DNA of 64,000 nucleotides from Ophiura sarsii (Eukaryota; Echinodermata; Ophiuroidea; Amphilepidida; Ophiuridae): the NCBI GenBank assembly GCA_035610835.1, contig CM069444.1, positions 4,391,172 through 4,455,171 of the forward strand, written 5' to 3'. Below the pieces are notes generated by a model. The model saw only the letters and a list, made by a program, of their open reading frames with translations. It had not been told where the DNA came from and ran no database searches. A program made the position numbers and the translations under genes. Every line of letters begins with the position of its first letter. Within the stretch, counting starts at the first letter, position 1. Shown in pieces: positions 59,022 through 64,000 of this stretch.

Positions 59022-59050
59022 AATTCCATTAAAATTGAATTTTAATGGAA
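59022..59050. repeat. Near-perfect ATTCCATTAAAATT palindrome
   Basis: 14-bp arms around a single central base. Similar TTCCATT/AATGGAA palindromes occur at 24439, 25168 and 43421. Confidence 0.85.
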
Positions 59051-59465
59051 TCTGTATTTTTATTTATTTATATTTATAACATTCGGCAGTAATGCCAGGC
59101 AAAACCCAATATTGACAAGCAATAAAATGAAGGGATGCCCAAATACACCAAAAAAAATAAAAATGGACAGACAAAAAAAATAAAGAAAGCCAAAAGCAAC
59201 AACGAAAAGACAACGGAAATGAATAACCAAGGAGGACCAAATAAAATGAGGATGGAGAAGACTGGCTACAAAAGATGGGAGTGAACAACTGACTTAAAGG
59301 AAGCTATAGATTGACATTGGACAATTTCCTCAGGGAGGCAGTTCCAGAGAGTAGGGATATAAGGATAAAAAGATCTCTGGGACAAGGTCAGCCGGCAGAA
59401 ATGAGGGTACAGAGCACGGGAGTATTGGCCAGTACAGATCCAAGGTGTGTCAAGAAATCAATTTG
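59030..59465 (-). pseudogene. 5'-truncated LINE fragment, ORF2 C-terminus and 3' tail
   Basis: On the minus strand the frame ending at the stop at 59266 reads FYPYIPTLWNCLPEEIVQ then SIASFKSVVHSHLL, the 'L-W-N-x-L-P...FK' tail common to LINE ORF2 proteins. It is followed by about 200 bp of 3' UTR and an AT-rich (ATAAATAAA) tail near 59055-59080. The tail differs from the element at 2960-6561, so this is a second LINE family. It lies in the intron between exons 2 and 3. Confidence 0.7.
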
Positions 59466-60023
59466 GTCACTCCTTCTTTTTCAACTTTTTATTTGTTTTC
59501 GATGTATAGAACCCTAATGAATATATTGATCAACGAAATGTAAAATATGTTTGACAGTTGATCAGCATTGGCATGTCAGTGTACACAAGTTTGTTTTATG
59601 AGCTAAATGAAGAATTCGTTGATTGATAACTCATTGCCATGTTCAATAAAAATGGAATAGGGACGGTCTAATAGAATGAGCCTGTTTTGTAACCATTTTC
59701 TGTAAGTATGGAGGGGTTTTCTTGAAGCTGCTTTTTCTTAGACAAGAGCGCAATTTCGTCACTATTTTCGATTATTGAGTCAACTTAGGGGTCATAAAAG
59801 CTAAAACACATTAACATAAGTGTATGTTCCATAATATAGAACATTTACCGACCGAACAAGAACAATAATCTAGGTATGAAATGTCGTACTAGTCTAAAAC
59901 GTTAGCCCAGGAATTCCTATACTATTTATAATGCCACTCCGCGATCATTGTGATCCATTATTGAGATATCATTACACTTGCCATTTATATGAATTTTTGG
60001 CCATCCCCTATGTTGTGTGTATG

Positions 60024-60630
60024 TACAGGGTGTCCCAAAGGTTTCGAAACCTTTTCAAAACTTTATATATCTGGTTATAATTCGCAATATAAAATTTAAA
60101 ATATATTTATATAATGAAGACTTGTAGAATTATTGTGGTACCAAACTTACAACAGCTATGTGTTTTGTCAAAATACACACGAATGTTTCCCGAACTCTAA
60201 AACTGCATTTACATATATAAAGGCGTAGTATAATGAGCTGAATGAAAGTCAAGAATAAGTAAACGAAATCGCGAAAAGAGATAAGAAAGAGGGAAAAGGT
60301 GCTCTACAGTGATTCTCTTTAATTATAGATTGATATAATCCTTATTATGAACATTATTTGATAAGTGAAAACCTTTTTTGAAAAAAATCAACATGAATGG
60401 AATGCGAGGAACACGCTGTATGTGATTACAGTGACTTGTACGGGGCGTCCAGCAAATCAAACAATTTTATGGTAGTATGCGTTATGCGGCCAAACCACTC
60501 AGAGTATATTTATTTTTTATTTAGAGCCTCAAAAATTGTTCTCTTTCCATATATATTTTCAATTAGTACTGCGACTTATTTTTAGAAAGATACAAATCTT
60601 TAAAATGGTTTCGAAAATGTTGGGACTGTA
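60024..60630. mobile_element. TA-flanked MITE in the intron between exons 2 and 3
   Basis: It starts TACAGGGTGTCCCAAAGGTT (60024) and ends TTCGAAAATGTTGGGACTGTA (60630), imperfect inverted tips with TA at both ends. The tips resemble those at 12780 and 8811, so the three are related or share a Tc1/mariner-type source. The open frame inside shows no transposase. Confidence 0.65.
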
Positions 60631-61213
60631 CTTAGTATAATTGAGCAGCTACTGCGTAATGTCTAAATAAGGTATTCTCTCTGTTACCCAGTGACCACCA
60701 ACCATCTATATATATGCGCCTATAACACCTTTGAAATAAACTATCCCACATTAAATGGATTAAAAGTTAGGACAATAACAAAACTAACTCCAAATTGGAT
60801 GGAACTATACCATAATATTGGTCCAAAATCTCACTTATGTCGAATGGTACCCTAAACCTATATCTAGAAATACCCAAACATCCTCATGTTCACAAACCAA
60901 CGTAAGTAGTGGTCGGCTGGCTTCGCGATCCGCTCCCTAAACATTATTTGCCATATAAGGTGACAACAAAAAATTAACCTTTTCTACAGGCAAAATATGA
61001 CAACAATTAAATATCGCCGTTTTTTGACAACTCGAAAATCCCATAATTTCATATAAATTTCATATACATTTGCGAGTGAAAACGTTATCGGTCAGGCCCG
61101 GTAGACCAGGTTTTTGTGTGTGGGGTGTATGGGGGCGGGGCGTGCTCGGCGTAGAAGGCCTATTAACGACGCGAGCGTGATCTATAAACAGTGATTGTTG
61201 GGTGGTTTCTTAC

Positions 61214-61303
61214 CCAAACTATTCCGGTCTACAATAATCATGTCGACGACGTAATCTTCATAGAATTGATAGGTTAAATAGGCGTTGCTGGTACTCGAGG
61301 TTT
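61214..61303 (-). CDS. Exon 2: middle of the F5/8C or F-type-lectin-like domain
   Basis: 90-nt phase 1-1 exon, CAG acceptor and GTAAGA donor, too short to stand out as a frame. It reads YQFYEDYVVDMIIVDR, matching the strands that in these domains follow the 'W-x-x-V-D-L' core. The usual Trp-Trp pair is replaced by Tyr residues. The split codons join exon 1 as Glu and exon 3 as Gly. Confidence 0.8.
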
Positions 61304-62182
61304 CTGGAAGTAAAATAATTTCAAAGCGTTAAAATACAGAAACTTTGAATCAAATTTACATGATTTATGTAGTTTCATATTGACGTGTCAGATAGTAGGC
61401 AGAAATGTTTAAAATAAAGACTGCTATTTGTACAGATTTGTTGGTGTTAGAAATGTCGCGGTCTTCCATAACAGAGAGTGCTTGCTTAAAGATATTCTAG
61501 TACAGGAATCATCATCTCTTTTGAAATTGAAAGTGTCGTTTGATACTAAAAATCGGCTTCGTTTGGCGGCAGATCTGCTTTACTACCGTAAGAATGTTTC
61601 CGGTTGGGCGTTTTCAAAGGCACAGGCTTGACTAAGATGTTTGATAAAGCGCGGTGATTAGGTATGGTCACCTGGTATAGTCTTGCGACAACAACATGTC
61701 CATTGTAGTGACTGTGTGTGGTGACACAAAACTAACGTTATAAATAAAAGATATTGACAATATTAAATTATCAAATACATGTACCGTATCCGATTGATGT
61801 AGCATACATCATATGTTATGATGCACACGTGTTATATAGCTGCTCCACCCTGTGTTTTATAGAACCGAACTCAAAACCTACGCACACTGACTGTGGATAA
61901 TGATCACATATTGTTTAGATCGACACTAATAGATGCAATCGTTCAGGGAACGAGAGTTAAAATCTATTGATGACTTTTTGTGGAGTTTCATGACAGCGCT
62001 AAATACTACATGATTTTTATCTTGATCCGATTGACCCCTTTCTTATTATTTGACACCTTTTTTAGGCTTTGAGCCCTTTTTGACCTAAATAGCCGCCCAT
62101 ATCGATCGACTTGCCGCACATATAATAAGTAGGCTATCTCTTTATTAGAATATAATTATTTGGTGCAGTATAAAACTAAAAC

Positions 62183-63225
62183 CATGGCAGGTAATAGAAG
62201 AGGAGCTGAATCGCAGATTAGCCCTATTTCTAATCCTATTCCCTTCTTTCATGATCAATTACCACCCTATTGTATATCGTAAGAATAATCCTCCTTGAAT
62301 CGGCCTTTCAAGCCATGTGTATAGCCGCGATCAACCTCCACACTCGAGTGGTTTTGACGTCCCGTGTACGTATCACACTTAAAGTGTTTCTAGATTTTAT
62401 TTGTAAACTTTTATCACGCATGCGTACGAGGGGCATAACATCTATTTTCTTAATTAAGACAATGGATGTTTGGTCCCTCGTAAGCTTGCGTGATAATATT
62501 TTACACCACCGAAAGAGATCTCAGAGAACGAACATTTCAGCAAAACTTCTACCGAAATCGGCGGTATATTCGGAAAGTTACGAATTATTGAATACGTCAT
62601 TCTGTTTAGGGAAATTTGGTTCCCAAACTATGAATTCTTAAGAAATAAGTCCGACAATTTGGTTATTTTCATATATTTCCTGCAATTTCCTGTAATTCAG
62701 ACATAGTTCAAAATAAACTTATTCATATATCGTACCGATTTATGATGATATGATCGTGACCGAAGTTGACCGAAAAATGTAATATTGAATCAAATATTGC
62801 TACATTTCTGATACATACAGCAGAATCGAGGCAGACTACTGAACTTTGTTCACCAAAACTATAAGAAGCTAAAAATCCCATTTGTATCCATGCGAGTTTA
62901 CATCACTTTCAAAAATCCCGCGTCAATTCAAAGAATAAACTGAATGGATTATGCCATCATTGCAGTGAATGACGCGTGATGATTCCTTTCTGTAAAGCCG
63001 ACCGAAGCACGTGCAAGGCCTCTATAGACATGATAAACAAGTGTCATCAAATCCGCTCGAGCATGGAGGTCGATCGCGGCTAAACAATAGTCTTTAAAGG
63101 CCACTTCAAGGAGGATTATTCTTACGACGTTAACTATAAGCCTAGCAATGGATAGGCGTCTATAAACATAGTTTGTTTGAGTAGTGTCGCGATTAGCCGC
63201 CTCCTCTATTACCTGCCATGCTACA
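62183..63225. mobile_element. Element with about 220-bp inverted repeats
   Basis: ATGGCAGGTAATAGAAGAGG at 62184 is inverted as CTCCTCTATTACCTGCCATG near 63202-63221. The blocks CGTAAGAATAATCCTCCTTG and TAGCCGCGATCAACCTCCA also have inverted partners near 63060-63125. The middle (about 62400-63000) has no gene. The frames at 62270-62641 and 62949-63257 are the same end read on opposite strands. Confidence 0.75.
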
Positions 63226-63701
63226 ACACATACAGTGTATATTGTTTCAGTTATCATAGGGTTCGCTTACTGTTATCCTGATGGTAGACGCTGCTGTGAC
63301 TTCAACCCGTCATCTTCTTCACAGCCCATGAGGCACTTTTAAGCATGTTTAATTGATCCTCAAATATCACCAAATATTGTTTTTGAAAACTCAATGGGTA
63401 TATTAGAAAAATGCTATGTAATGAAATGTAAACAGATAATGCGATTTTGTCAAATGTCAACATTTTCTTGGACGTGTAGTATTTTAATTGGCACCACACA
63501 TGTCACCCGTCACATCAAAACAAACCTCTTGGGGTCTGTTATCCAATGTAATGTTAACATCATCAAAACATACAAAATCAATCTTTAAATTGATACCTCA
63601 TAATTGAAATTTAGCCTTATGATGGATATAAGCTTTGCATATCCTTTTAATTTCTTTATATTTTTCAAGACATTTTACTTAATATCTAGAAATTAGAACC
63701 C

Positions 63702-63747
63702 CCTCCCCCCCCCTCCCCCCACCCCCTCCCCCCCCCCCCCCCCCCCC
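63702..63747. repeat. Poly-C tract beside an exon donor
   Basis: A C-rich run of about 45 bases, with a terminal run of 25 or more C, begins a few bases beyond the donor of exon 1. In the transcript it is a poly-G run at the very start of the intron. Confidence 0.95.
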
Positions 63748-63754
63748 GACCTAC

Positions 63755-63850
63755 CGTGACAAGTATCGGCATCCCCATCAATAGTAAGTAATCTGGTAGC
63801 AGTCGACCCTGCTGATCCACTGACAGATATGATGTTGATGCGTTCTGGTG
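63755..63850 (-). CDS. Exon 1 (visible): start of the F5/8C or F-type-lectin-like domain
   Basis: 96-nt phase 1-1 exon, CAG acceptor at 63851 and GTAGGT donor. It reads GSAGSTATRLLTIDGDADTC. The 'A-T-x-x-x-x-x-I-D-G-x-x-x-T-C' block is the metal-binding opening of F-type lectins and related discoidin domains, where it usually reads A-x-D-G-N-x-x-T. Here Asn is replaced by Asp. Because the exon starts in phase 1, at least one more upstream exon must exist beyond 64000. Confidence 0.85.
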
Positions 63851-64000
63851 CTGGATTGAAGAAAAATGGGGTAGATATTGATTTTGATTAAACATGTTAT
63901 ATGACACCAGAAAATTCATCACACGATGGAACTAAATTATCCGATAAGGCCATGCATTTTTGGTAACGAATCATCCATCTCTCTCTATTAACTCAACAAC

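Larger units (their letters stand above)
36612..63850 (-). other. Gene span: F-type-lectin-like / Calx-beta transmembrane protein
   Basis: Seventeen exons found by GT/AG sites, domain content and phase. Adding the partial codons across each junction gives an open frame from end to end. Visible order: galactose-binding-like (F5/8C or F-type lectin) domain, six two-exon Calx-beta domains plus one second-half only, a Gly/Pro-rich linker, a transmembrane helix and a cytoplasmic tail. Calx-beta domains bind calcium and stiffen chains in Na/Ca exchangers, integrin beta4, ADGRV1 and FRAS/FREM matrix proteins. F-type lectins bind fucose. The combination suggests a cell-surface adhesion or recognition role; this is inferred. 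The signal peptide and any further N-terminal domains must lie beyond 64000. No gene symbol can be given. Confidence 0.85.

Noticed and set aside
62270..62641. 123-codon plus-strand open frame
   Set aside because: Its first part is the inverted-repeat end of a mobile element, mirrored at 62949-63257. No domain or splice context.

Overview
This window looks like animal genomic DNA, not bacterial or phage DNA. Open frames are short and interrupted. Coding segments are flanked by consensus GT/AG splice sites. More than half of the sequence is repeats, and both telomere-like arrays carry the TTAGGG motif. The repeat content (CR1/L2-like LINEs, a tRNA-derived SINE, many TTAA-, TA- and 8-bp-duplication MITEs) and a gene with F-type-lectin-like, Calx-beta and transmembrane parts fit a marine invertebrate, perhaps a deuterostome such as an echinoderm or hemichordate. 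The taxon is an inference, not a reading.

The one large gene I can assemble is on the minus strand, from 63850 down to 36612. Seventeen exons can be placed by splice sites and by reading-frame phase, giving about 1,040 residues. In order they encode an F5/8C or F-type-lectin-like domain over three exons (63850-58645), then Calx-beta domains that nearly always use two exons each (57820-38049), then a transmembrane helix and a short cytoplasmic tail (36907-36612). All the internal introns found are phase 1. One half-domain exon, the first half of the sixth Calx-beta, was not found; its expected place is the 50.1-40.4 kb interval, now filled by a 3.7 kb satellite, a SINE and a hAT-like MITE. The 5' end of the gene lies beyond position 64000. 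It is most simply read as a cell-surface adhesion or recognition protein with sugar-binding and calcium-binding ectodomains.

Regions: 1-2.9 kb holds one probable exon of a different minus-strand gene (593-784) and a cluster of GTATCG palindromes. 2.96-6.56 kb is a decayed LINE on the minus strand. 6.8-10.1 kb is a run of fold-back elements, one with a telomere-like core. 11.7-17.4 kb looks like a single 5.7 kb non-autonomous DNA transposon with a recurring GTTACCTAC-type motif. 17.4-36.2 kb has no convincing gene and many MITEs, poly-C tracts and small tandem repeats. 36.5-63.9 kb is the Calx-beta gene, with its introns loaded with repeats, including a satellite of about 21 units (44.75-48.48 kb).

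Functions are assigned from motifs read by eye; no database search was possible. Exon borders are predictions from GT/AG sites and phase agreement.
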